Position numbers and translations under genes: made by a program. Below, in pieces: positions 1 through 7,528 of a DNA stretch of 64,000 bases (positions are counted from its first letter, which is position 1; each line of letters starts with the position of its first letter). The notes below the pieces were generated by a model. It saw nothing but the letters and a program-made list of their open reading frames with translations. It made no database searches and was not told the origin of the DNA. This stretch comes from JAJEAO01 sp963667635 (GTDB lineage: Bacteria > Acidobacteriota > Vicinamibacteria > Marinacidobacterales > Marinacidobacteraceae), in the NCBI GenBank assembly GCA_965232015.1, contig OZ246946.1:1302001-1366000 (forward strand), given 5' to 3'.

Positions 1-319
1 ATCGTGAAGCGGAGTGTCGCCGGCGCTGTCTGTCGCGCTGACATCGGCACCATGATCGAGCAGGAGAACCGCCACTTCGCCGCTGTCCTTCTGAGCGGCT
101 ACATGGAGGGGTGTACCACCCGCGCTGTTGGCGGCCGCGACGTCTGCGCCGCGGTCGAGCAGAACGGTGGCGACTTCACTGTGACCCTTCCACGCCGCGT
201 CGTGAAGCGGAGTGTCGCCGGCGCTGTCTGTCGCGCTGACGTCGGCACCATGATCGAGCAGGAGCGCCGCCACCTCGCCGCTGTCGGTCTGAGCGGCTAC
301 ATGGAGGGGAGTACCTCCC
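1..319 (-). pseudogene. 3' portion of the ankyrin-repeat kinase gene, cut off by an insertion sequence
   Basis: Read on the minus strand, this stretch encodes four ankyrin repeats (GTPLHVAAQ, DTPLHDAAW, GTPLHVAAQ, DTPLHD) in an open frame that runs off the left edge. It is the continuation of the kinase gene that starts at 5030. Joining position 3054 to 306 through one copy of the 13-base target duplication restores the frame exactly (ERGGTP + LHVAAQ). The piece has no start codon of its own, so it is probably untranslated. The number of further repeats and the C-terminus lie outside the window. Confidence 0.88.
4..319 (-). repeat. 198-bp direct repeat inside ankyrin coding sequence
   Basis: The unit starting at 4 recurs from 202, at a spacing of 198 bases, with only a few base differences. 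198 bases is 66 codons, that is two 33-residue ankyrin repeats, so a two-repeat cassette has been duplicated recently. The second copy (202-319) is truncated by the IS insertion. Confidence 0.85.
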
Positions 320-335
320 ATAGGCGCTAACTTAC
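307..335. repeat. Left end of the IS4-family element: target duplication plus inverted repeat
   Basis: Positions 307-319 read GGGAGTACCTCCC, identical to 3054-3066 on the other side of the element. The inverted repeat starts at 320 (ATAGGCGCTAACTTA) and matches the reverse complement of 3039-3053 at 14 of 15 bases. The 13-base target is itself a near palindrome. A 10-13 bp duplication is usual for the IS4 group. Confidence 0.88.
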
Positions 336-339
336 ATGG

Positions 340-650
340 CTATGGGAAGAAGTTGGCGATCTGGAGGCGCCGAAGGCGAGGTGGTTCCGCCAGATCCCGC
401 GAGATCGCGTTCCACTCGGAGACGACGCGAGACAGCGCGAGCGGGGGATCAATGGCGCGGGCAACCTCGTGAAGAACGAGGGCGAACTCACGCCACGCGC
501 TGGGGCTCCTGTGCCTTCTCCAAGTCGTATCCCCAGGGGGAAATGGACTCGGCGTGGCGGATGACCTTCTCCACAAGGAGCGCCAGCAGGAGCTTGCCGT
601 AGAGCCACGCTCGAGCGCTGTCCTCGTTGTATTTGGGCAGATGACCGAGC
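340..650 (-). pseudogene. C-terminal fragment of IS4-family transposase
   Basis: This is the downstream part of the transposase gene interrupted at 2031-2039. Joined across the 9-bp duplication the frame reads KSLAQLG + HLPKYNEDSARAWLYGKL, the usual IS4 sequence after the YREK motif. The first frame then hits a TGA at about 488 (after EPQRVA), while the expected continuation (WREFALVLHEVARAID) and the terminal residues LRRLQIANFFP followed by TAG at 340 lie in another frame. A frameshift near 488-510 therefore separates them, so this copy was probably degraded even apart from the insertion. Confidence 0.8.
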
Positions 651-676
651 GAGCTATGCGCGAAAGTGGGTGACGG
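642..676. repeat. Left end of the IS256-family element: target duplication plus inverted repeat
   Basis: TGACCGAGC at 642-650 is repeated at 2031-2039. The inverted repeat at 651-676 matches the reverse complement of 2005-2030 at 24 of 26 bases. A 9-bp duplication fits the 8-9 bp typical of the IS256 family. Confidence 0.9.
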
Positions 677-2030
677 AGGAGGGGGTGGCGTATCGTGGGA
701 GTAACGAGCTTCCACATCTCCAAGGAGGAGTGATACGCCATGAGAGAGAGTACTTGGGTCGAGCCGCCCTCACCACAGGGAGCCCGGGATGTTCTGACGG
801 ATATCTTGCGGCGGGGTGCGCAGAAGTTGCTGCAGCAGGCCGTGGAGGCGGAGTTGGAGGCCCTCCTGCAGGCCCACGCGCACCGTCGGCTCGAGACGGG
901 TCAGCAGCGGGTGGTCCGTCACGGGCATGGCCCGGAGCGGGAGATCCTGTCGGGGATCGGGCCGATGAAGGTTCGTCGGCCGAAGGCTCGGGACCGAGGG
1001 GCGACGGAGGGGGACCGGATCAGGTTCACCTCGGCGATCCTGCCGCGGTTTGCGCGGAGGACGAAGTCGCTGGACGCGGTGCTGCCGACGCTGTATCTGC
1101 GGGGCGTCTCGACGGGAGACTTCGGGGAGGCGCTGTCGGCGCTGGTCGGGCCGGAGGCGTCGGGGCTGGGTCCGGGAGTGATCGGGCGGCTGAAGGCGGA
1201 GTGGGCGAAGGATCACGATCGCTGGCAAAGGCGGGATCTCTCGACCCGGGAGTATGTCTATGTGTGGGCGGACGGGATCTATCTGCGGTGCCGGATGGAG
1301 GAGGACCGTCAGTGCTTCCTCGTTCTCCTGGGGGCGACGGCGTCGGGACGGAAGGAGCTGCTGGGGTTCCAGACGGGGTTCCGGGAGAGCGGGCAGAGTT
1401 GGCGGGAGCTGCTGGAGGATCTGAGAGGGCGGGGCCTTCGGGCGCCACCTCGACTGGCGGTCGGGGACGGGGCGCTGGGGTTCTGGAAGGCACTGGAGAG
1501 GGTGTTCCCGGGGACGGCTCACCAGCGTTGCTGGGTGCACAAGACGGCGAACGTGTTGAATGCTCTGCCGAAGTCGAGGCAGAAGAATGCGAAGCTGGAT
1601 CTGCGCCAGATCTGGATGGCGTCGGATCGGCGGGAGGCGGAGCGAGCGCTGAGGACGTTCTCGGCGAAGTATCGGGCGAAGTATCCGAAGGCGGTGCGGT
1701 GCCTGGAGAAGGATCGAGAGGCGCTGCTGGCGTTCTACGACTTCCCGGCGGAGCACTGGGGGCACATCAGGACGACGAACCCGATCGAGAGCGTGTTCGC
1801 GACGGTGAGGCACCGGACGGTGAGGAGCAAGGGTTGCCTGTCGCACCGGACGGCGTTGACAATGGTGTTCAAGCTCGTGATGGCGGCCAGCGAGAGTTGG
1901 CGTCGGCTGAACGGGAGCCCGAAGTTGCCCTTGGTCTTCAAGGGCGTCAAGTTCAAGGACGGCCAGCAGGCCGAGACCGCAATCCACGCCGCCGCCTGAT
2001 CATGCCGTCACCCACTTTCGGCCATAGCTC
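651..2030 (+). mobile_element. IS256-family (Mutator-type) insertion sequence
   Basis: A 1380-bp element with 26-bp imperfect inverted repeats, a single full-length transposase gene and a perfect 9-bp target duplication. It looks structurally intact and is the younger of the two nested insertions, lying in the transposase gene of the surrounding IS4-family element and transcribed opposite to it. Confidence 0.93.
740..1999 (+). CDS. IS256-family transposase, full length
   Basis: A DDE transposase of 419 residues, a typical length for the IS256/Mutator family, catalysing transposition of the element. Visible acidic residues are D178 (VWADGIYLR), D243 (VGDGALGFW) and E350 (TTNPIESVF). The family motif QRCWVHKTANVLNALPKS (about 262-279) lies between the second Asp and the Glu. 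The start at 740 is supported by a strong ribosome-binding site (AAGGAGGA, 10 bases upstream). No frameshift or internal stop is seen, so the enzyme may be active. Confidence 0.94.
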   Translation: MRESTWVEPPSPQGARDVLTDILRRGAQKLLQQAVEAELEALLQAHAHRRLETGQQRVVRHGHGPEREILSGIGPMKVRRPKARDRGATEGDRIRFTSAILPRFARRTKSLDAVLPTLYLRGVSTGDFGEALSALVGPEASGLGPGVIGRLKAEWAKDHDRWQRRDLSTREYVYVWADGIYLRCRMEEDRQCFLVLLGATASGRKELLGFQTGFRESGQSWRELLEDLRGRGLRAPPRLAVGDGALGFWKALERVFPGTAHQRCWVHKTANVLNALPKSRQKNAKLDLRQIWMASDRREAERALRTFSAKYRAKYPKAVRCLEKDREALLAFYDFPAEHWGHIRTTNPIESVFATVRHRTVRSKGCLSHRTALTMVFKLVMAASESWRRLNGSPKLPLVFKGVKFKDGQQAETAIHAAA

Positions 2031-2989
2031 TGACCGAGCTGAGCCAGGGACTTGAACCGCTTGAACACGAGTTCAACCTGCCAGCGGATTCGATACCACT
2101 CGAGAACCGCTTCGGCGGAGAACTCCTCTTCGGGAAAGGTGGTGAAGACGATCACGAATCGGGCGAACTCCAGCGTGCTGGGCTGGAGCTTCTTTCTCCT
2201 GCGGCGCGCATCGAGCCGGAGCTTCTTTTGCGCCCGCCGGATCGCTTCCCGGCTCTTGCGCACCGCGCATACCCGGCCGCTGACCCTCGCGCCGTCGGCG
2301 GCGACGACCTGTGCCGACCAGGATTGGGACTCTCCCGCCGACCTCACGTCACGAACTCGCGTCAAGAGGTCGAAGGAGTTTCCGTCAGCGGTCTCGAACG
2401 CCAGCGCCCGGGTATTCACCCGAACCAGCACTTCTCCACCCGCTGCCGCCACATGAACGATTCCGGGCGCCCGGGCATAGCCCCGATCCGCCACCACCCG
2501 ATCCCCCGGACGAATCGGAAACTGCTTCAGCGATTCCCCGCTTCCCGCGCCCTTCACCCCGGTAACCCGGAAGAAGTCGCACTCGAGCGTCGGCAGCCGC
2601 ACGCTGTAGTGAATCCGCCACAACGACCCCGACTTCCCCGGCTCCCTCACCGTCGTCCCGTCCACGAGTCGGAACTCGCATCTCTCCTCGCTGCTCCGCG
2701 ACAGCCCCTGCTCCTGGAACAGCGCCTCGCACAGGGCTTGGAACCAGCCCCCCGCCTGCCGCAGCCGCTTCATCAGCGCGACGTCCGACATCTCCGCGAG
2801 ACCCGCTCGACGTGCCCGCGCCGCCGTCTCGCGCAGCGAATAGCCACACGACAGGTGCATCAGGAGCACTCGGAGCAGGTTCTCGATCGAGGTGACTCCC
2901 CGGTGTCTCCTGAGCGCCCCCTCCTCAACCGCAAGCTCCCGCCAGTTCGGCGGCAGGAACGAACGCAACAGCCTCCATTCCTCTCTCAT
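2000..2989 (-). pseudogene. N-terminal part of IS4-family transposase, truncated by IS256
   Basis: This carries most of an IS4-family DDE transposase: D110 (RLVDGTTVREPGK), D168 (VVADRGYAR) and the family YREK signature with the catalytic E306 (YRIRWQVELVFKRFK). The native sequence stops at position 2031; the last few residues of the open frame come from the IS256 end and run to a stop at 2000. The missing C-terminal part lies at 340-650. All three catalytic residues remain, but the truncated protein is unlikely to be functional. Confidence 0.88.
2005..2039. repeat. Right end of the IS256-family element: inverted repeat plus target duplication
   Basis: Inverted repeat at 2005-2030, then the second copy of the target duplication TGACCGAGC at 2031-2039. 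The coding frame of the IS4 transposase resumes in the flanking DNA. Confidence 0.9.
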
Positions 2990-5030
2990 CCGTCCCTCCT
3001 GCCGAAGACTCCATTCTGCCTCGGCAGGAGAAGCATACTAAGTTAGCGCATATGGGAGTACCTCCCCTCTCATGCCCCTGCGCATCGACGGCTGCGCCCC
3101 GCTCCAGTAGGAGTCTGGCCACCTCCACGCGGTCCTTGTGGGCCGCACGGTGGAGCGCTGTCCAACCTCCAGAGTGCGCTGCCCCGATCTCGGCACCGTG
3201 ATCGAGGCGCAGAGAGGCCACCTCGCTCCTCCCTTGCGTCGCCGCTACGTGCAGGGGCGTAATTCCGTTGTCGTTCCGCGCATCGACGACTGCCCCCCGC
3301 TCCAAAAGGAGTCTGGCAACCTCCGCTTGACCCTTGAGCGCCGCATCGTGTAGCGCTGTCCAACCCCCAGAGCGCGCCGCCCCGATCTCGGCACCGTGAA
3401 CGAGGAGCAGCGCGGCAACCTGACTACTCCCCTGCAATGCTGCTACCTGCAGAGGCGTACGTCCGTTGTCGCTCCGCGCATCGACCGCTGCGCCCCGCTC
3501 TAGTAGGAGTCTCGCGACCTCCACATGGTCCTCCTGGGCCGCCCCGTGGAGCGCCGTCCAACCTCCAGAGCGCGCCGCCTCCACATCGGCACCTTGATTC
3601 AAGAGGAAAGATGTCACCTCGCCGCTCCCGCCCGTGGCTGCGTGACGCAGCGCAGTAGCTCCCTTGTCGCACCGAGCCTCCAGCCCCGCGCCGCGCGCCA
3701 CAAGGGCTTCCACGAATGCCAGTTGGCCGTTCTGCGCTGCACGATGTAACGCTGTATGGCCCGAAGCATCCGGCGCGTCTATTTCCGCTCCAAAAGCGAA
3801 CAGATAGGCTGCCACCGCACGACTGTCATCCCGAGCCGCGAGGTGGAGGGGCGTTGCACGCTCGTCGTTGGTCGCATCGACCCGGGCACCCTCATCGAGC
3901 AGCGCTTTGGCCGAGGCCGCAGACCCCTTCCGCGCCGCAACGTGAAGAGCCGTGTTTCCATCACTATCGGGCGTGTCGATGTCTGTGCCGTTCGCCAGAA
4001 GCACGATAAGAACTTCGGCACTCAGGTTCTCCCTGATCGCCCAATGCAGCGGCGTCATTTCCTCCTCGGCCAGAACGTCCTCGGGGGGAATATCTCGAAG
4101 GAGGTCTTCGATATTGGGAGGCTCCGCCAAGGATTCGTTCAGCGCCTTCCGCCACGCCAAAGCGCGCCTCGGTCTGTCGCTTGGCTTGATCGCCAAAGCA
4201 GAATCCACGACCCCCGCCCACCGTGTATTGCTGGAGAGGCGACTGGCCAATGGTGCGAACGCCACGTCGAGCGCTCTTTCGGCAGCACCGGGTGGCCGAG
4301 TGCCAGTCAGGACGCGATAAGTGACTGCAGCCAGGGCATAGATGTCCGTGAAGGGGCCCTGAGCGGCCTTTCCCGAGTACTGCTCGATAGGAGCGTAGCC
4401 GTCCGTGACGACGACAGTACGCGTCTGTTCGCCTACCGCGACGCGTGCCGCGCCAAAGTCGATCAGTACAGGGCGCTCATCGGACTTCCGAATGATGATA
4501 TTGCGCGGCGTGATGTCTCGATGGAGATAGTTCCTGGAGTGGATGTGTTCCAGCCCGTCGAGAAGCTGGTCCAGCCATCCGCGCCATCGATGGAGATCCA
4601 GAGCACCCTCGGCTACCAGGAGCTCCGAGAGCGATGTGCCCTCGACGTAGTCCTGAACGATGATGGCCGTCCCATGTGCCTCGAGGTAGCGGCGAACTCG
4701 AACGACGTTCGGGTGGTCGAGCTGGCTGATGACGCGCGCTTCCTCGAGATGTCGCTGGTAGCCCCAACGGAAGAGAGCGTCGGAGTGTGGCGCCGGAGTG
4801 ACCCGGCGGTTCCACTCTCTCGTAGCGTGACCGTGAGGAAAGTACTCCTTGAGTGCCACGGGCTGGTCGAGGTTTCGGTCGTAGGCGAGATAGGTGATTC
4901 CGAAGCCACCTTCTCCGAGCACTCGCACGATTTCGTATTCCTGGATGCGGTAGCCGGCTGGGAGGGCATGAGATGACGAGCCTCGGTCGGTTGCGGCGCG
5001 CCCGCTCTGGACACGTGTGGTGTCGTGCAT
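2925..5030 (-). CDS. Serine/threonine protein kinase with ankyrin repeats, truncated by an IS insertion
   Basis: A Hanks-type kinase domain (about residues 30-300) has a glycine loop (LGEGGFG, 38-44), catalytic Lys61 (VALKEYF), an HRD loop H170-RD (HRDITPRN, with Thr where Lys is usual) and DFG at 191-193. About ten ankyrin repeats follow from residue 325 (WTALHGAA, RTPLQVAA and similar), presumably for protein binding. Native sequence ends at 3054; beyond that the frame reads into IS4 DNA and stops at 2925, adding a foreign tail. The original gene continued in frame at 1-319 and beyond. It is the last gene of the signalling operon, 12 bases after the vWA gene, and its kinase domain closely resembles the kinase starting at 13745. 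The truncated product could keep kinase activity but would lack the distal repeats. Confidence 0.9.
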   Translation of the reverse strand: MHDTTRVQSGRAATDRGSSSHALPAGYRIQEYEIVRVLGEGGFGITYLAYDRNLDQPVALKEYFPHGHATREWNRRVTPAPHSDALFRWGYQRHLEEARVISQLDHPNVVRVRRYLEAHGTAIIVQDYVEGTSLSELLVAEGALDLHRWRGWLDQLLDGLEHIHSRNYLHRDITPRNIIIRKSDERPVLIDFGAARVAVGEQTRTVVVTDGYAPIEQYSGKAAQGPFTDIYALAAVTYRVLTGTRPPGAAERALDVAFAPLASRLSSNTRWAGVVDSALAIKPSDRPRRALAWRKALNESLAEPPNIEDLLRDIPPEDVLAEEEMTPLHWAIRENLSAEVLIVLLANGTDIDTPDSDGNTALHVAARKGSAASAKALLDEGARVDATNDERATPLHLAARDDSRAVAAYLFAFGAEIDAPDASGHTALHRAAQNGQLAFVEALVARGAGLEARCDKGATALRHAATGGSGEVTSFLLNQGADVEAARSGGWTALHGAAQEDHVEVARLLLERGAAVDARSDNGRTPLQVAALQGSSQVAALLLVHGAEIGAARSGGWTALHDAALKGQAEVARLLLERGAVVDARNDNGITPLHVAATQGRSEVASLRLDHGAEIGAAHSGGWTALHRAAHKDRVEVARLLLERGAAVDAQGHERGGTPICANLVCFSCRGRMESSAGGTDERGMEAVAFVPAAELAGACG
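3039..3066. repeat. Right end of the IS4-family element: inverted repeat plus target duplication
   Basis: Inverted repeat 3039-3053 (ends in GCGCATAT), followed at 3054-3066 by the second copy of GGGAGTACCTCCC. Ankyrin-coding host sequence resumes immediately to the right. Confidence 0.88.
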
Positions 5031-5042
5031 CCGGCGTTCTCG

Positions 5043-6011
5043 TCAGTTCCGGAAGACGGCGAGGAGGATGGTGACGGAGAGGGAGGCGTTCTGGTCCGCC
5101 TGGACGTAGGCGCCCTGCCCCGCGCTGGCGACGCGCTGCATGAAGATCGGCGTGTCCCGGAGAGGCGTACCGGTCTCCACGTACACAGCGGAGACCGTTT
5201 GTCTCGGGCCCGGCTGGCGGGCGAACGCTCCCGCTTCGGTGACGGCCCGATTCTGTTCCTCGACATATGCGGGGTTGTCGGAGATCATGACGATGGAACG
5301 CCGTTCCGACGATGATCGCCACGGAGAGTTCACGGCGGCGCGGAGGGCCGCTGCGTAAGCCTCCGGATGCGTGTTGTTGCAGCCTGCTCCTCCCGGCCAC
5401 AGGGAACGGGCGAAGGCGGTCAGACGGGAGACGCCGGCGCTGTCCACGGCTTGAAGCGGGATCGTCTGAATGGGGCCGCCCGGCTCGCAGCGATCCTTGA
5501 AGCTGATGATTCCGAGCGCGGCGTCGTCGGTGAGGTGGGAGAGAAGGTCGGCGAGTCCGGCGATTTCTTCGCGAAGCGCCGTGATCTCGTTCGTCATGCT
5601 GCCCGTCGTGTCGAGGGCGATAACGAGGTCGAGTGGCGGGAGCTTCTTCATGGAAGTCCCCGATTCGAGCTGATGCTCCAGTTCCCGCTCGCGGCGGCGG
5701 GATTCTTCGAGGTCCTGTTCGAGCGTGGCGATCCGGGCGTTGTCAGCGGCCACGCCGGACGCTTGCTGTCGCGCGTCCTCGAGTTCTTCCCGCAGTTCGG
5801 CGATGCGCTCTCGGAGGGCGGCGAGTTCGGCTTCGAGCACAGCGATTTCAGCCGGCGAGACTCCGGGCGTGGTGGCGGGCGGAGCATCGCTCGTGTTCGG
5901 AAAATAGGGGAAGAGCACCAGGGCGACGATCAGGAAGGCGCCGAGCGCCGAGGCGAACAGATCCACAGCCGAGACACTGAAGATGCTCTCCTGCCGGCGT
6001 GTGGGTCTCAC
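5043..6011 (-). CDS. Membrane protein with MotB/ExbD-like N-terminal helix, coiled coil and C-terminal vWA domain
   Basis: 322 residues with a GTG start that overlaps the stop of the preceding gene. One membrane helix lies at about 13-36 (AVDLFASALGAFLIVALVLF); Asp17 and the spacing after it resemble the proton-binding Asp segment of MotB-type stator subunits. Residues 55-118 form a charged coiled coil (ELAALRERIAELREELEDA). A von Willebrand A domain follows, with a MIDAS motif DTTGS at 134-138 and a later ISDNPAY strand. By topology the vWA domain should face the periplasm. The gene sits in one operon with a MotA/TolQ-like protein (10337-9573), its likely channel partner. The MotB comparison is by eye; the vWA call is firm. 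Confidence 0.8.
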   Translation of the reverse strand: MRPTRRQESIFSVSAVDLFASALGAFLIVALVLFPYFPNTSDAPPATTPGVSPAEIAVLEAELAALRERIAELREELEDARQQASGVAADNARIATLEQDLEESRRRERELEHQLESGTSMKKLPPLDLVIALDTTGSMTNEITALREEIAGLADLLSHLTDDAALGIISFKDRCEPGGPIQTIPLQAVDSAGVSRLTAFARSLWPGGAGCNNTHPEAYAAALRAAVNSPWRSSSERRSIVMISDNPAYVEEQNRAVTEAGAFARQPGPRQTVSAVYVETGTPLRDTPIFMQRVASAGQGAYVQADQNASLSVTILLAVFRN

Positions 6012-7528
6012 GATTCGATGCGACTGACTCGGAGTCGCAGGGCGATCCCCTCGCCGACGCTGATCGCGGCGCCGTCCTCCACTCTGGTTTCGCTATCGGG
6101 CTGGAGAGGCTCGTCGTTCAAGAAGGTCCCGTTGGTGGAACGGAGGTCGCTGATGACGATGCCGTCGTCCCCGGCTGTCAGCCGAAAGTGCTGTCGCGAC
6201 ACTTCGGGGTGGTCGAGCAACACGCCCGCCTGCGCGGGGTTGCGACCCACGACAACGCCGTCTGCTGCGCCGAGTTGTTCCGCACTCACCTTCAGCGCAT
6301 AGGTTCGTCCGGAGTCGTCGGCGCCTTCGAGGAGACAGGAGATCGCGGCCGGCGTGATGGCCTGCTCGATAGCGGCCTCGGAGGCGGCAAGTTGCTTCCG
6401 GCGTTTTCGGAGTCGGCGGGCGACGAGGAGGCCGATCATCAGGGCAAGGGCCGCCACGACGGCGATCGCGATGGCAAGGTCCCGGTTTCGCCTGATGCGC
6501 TCCGCGGCCTCCGCCTCGGCCAGGCGCGCCCTGGCCTCCGCGGCATCGCGTTCCGCCTCGGCTGCCGCGCCCCGAGCCTCCGCCGCCTCGCGTTCTGCTT
6601 CCGCGGCCTCCCGTTCGGCCTCGGCTACCCGGACACGGTCCTCGGCCGTCTGGGCCCGCAATCCCTCTTCGTCGGCGCGTCGCCGCGCGGCCTCGGCGCC
6701 TGCCTCGGCGGCCGCCAGTCGGTCGGTAGCGCTCGGGCAGGGGTCGTCACTGACGCCGGTCGCGATTCCGGCCTCCTCGAGCGCGTCGAGGATGGAAGAC
6801 GCGGCGACAGCGAAGGGCGCGAGTCCGGGTTCCGGCCTGGAGCTGCGCTCGTCGAGAATCTGCCCCGGATCGGTGCGGAGCAGCCCGACGACCTCCCCGC
6901 AGTCGTTCAGGAGCGGCATCCCGTATTGCGGTACCGCGGCGGGGGCGCCGTGGCGGAAGATGAGGATTTCGGGCTCCCCCGCGGCCGTCGGCCTTAGACG
7001 GTCGAGCGTTGCGACCGCGCCCCGGTCGAGTTCCGCGTCGAGCGTCCCGTCGGCGGCGAAGCGGGGCAGATGGACGATATCCCCTTCGCTCGGCGTCACT
7101 CCCGGGGCAACGAAGGAGAGGCCTCCGGGGGCGCCGCCGCCCGTTCGCAGGAGGGCGACTCCCGACCGTTCGTCCAGCGCGACGACCTCAGCTTCGAACT
7201 CGTCCCCGGCCTCCGGCAGCACGACGAGCAGTTCCTCCGCGTCCAGGAGCGGCGCGGCGGCGCTGAGCACGCGCCCGTCGCCGACGGCGAACCCGGAGAT
7301 GTCGCCGAGGGCGCGGCCGGCGGCGTCGAAGCCCCGGACCACGACGATGTGGTCGCGGACTTCCTCCATCCGGGGCTGGGAGGGCGCCGACCGGGCGCCG
7401 AGCAGGAGCAGCATCATCGCCGCGGCCGCAGAGACCACCGACGGGGCCGCGGCTGATCGAAGCCAGACGCTCGATGTGGCCGGCGCTTCCCGAGCCCGGC
7501 GATCCATGCTCCGGGATCGAGTCTTCAT
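6008..7528 (-). CDS. Inactive trypsin-like (pseudoprotease) membrane protein with coiled coil and FHA domain
   Basis: 506 residues. An N-terminal hydrophobic segment lies at about 31-48. Residues 56-225 follow the HtrA/trypsin layout (VVRGFD... GFAVGDGRVLSAAAPL... LLNDCGEVVGLLRTD), but the catalytic His is replaced (SAAAPL where TAAHVV is expected), the Asp position reads ERSGVALL, and the NSGG serine motif is replaced by QYGM. A long Ala/Glu-rich coiled coil (about 270-345), a membrane helix (LAIAIAVVAALALMIGLLVA) and a C-terminal cytoplasmic FHA domain (VVGRNPA, SRQHF, STNGTF) follow. The ATG at 7528 overlaps the PP2C stop codon. It is a domain-for-domain paralogue of the protease at 12232-10727, so it probably acts as a sensor or scaffold. 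Confidence 0.82.
   Translation of the reverse strand: MKTRSRSMDRRAREAPATSSVWLRSAAAPSVVSAAAAMMLLLLGARSAPSQPRMEEVRDHIVVVRGFDAAGRALGDISGFAVGDGRVLSAAAPLLDAEELLVVLPEAGDEFEAEVVALDERSGVALLRTGGGAPGGLSFVAPGVTPSEGDIVHLPRFAADGTLDAELDRGAVATLDRLRPTAAGEPEILIFRHGAPAAVPQYGMPLLNDCGEVVGLLRTDPGQILDERSSRPEPGLAPFAVAASSILDALEEAGIATGVSDDPCPSATDRLAAAEAGAEAARRRADEEGLRAQTAEDRVRVAEAEREAAEAEREAAEARGAAAEAERDAAEARARLAEAEAAERIRRNRDLAIAIAVVAALALMIGLLVARRLRKRRKQLAASEAAIEQAITPAAISCLLEGADDSGRTYALKVSAEQLGAADGVVVGRNPAQAGVLLDHPEVSRQHFRLTAGDDGIVISDLRSTNGTFLNDEPLQPDSETRVEDGAAISVGEGIALRLRVSRIES

Larger units (their letters stand above)
320..3053. mobile_element. IS4-family insertion sequence, itself interrupted by an IS256-family element
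   Basis: The outer element is bounded by 15-bp inverted repeats (320-334 and 3039-3053) and a 13-bp target duplication. Removing the inner IS256 element (651-2030) and one 9-bp duplication leaves about 1345 bp, a normal length for an IS4-family element with one transposase. Its transposase runs on the minus strand in two pieces (2989-2031 and 650-340). It sits in the ankyrin part of the kinase gene. Order of events: IS4 entered the host gene first, IS256 entered IS4 later. Confidence 0.9.

Noticed and set aside
4..319. Possible CRISPR-like repeats at the left edge
   Set aside because: The 198-bp repeats are coding, contiguous and without spacers.
4..330. Plus-strand frame at the left edge
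   Set aside because: It is the reverse of ankyrin-repeat coding sequence; the minus frame gives textbook ankyrin consensus.
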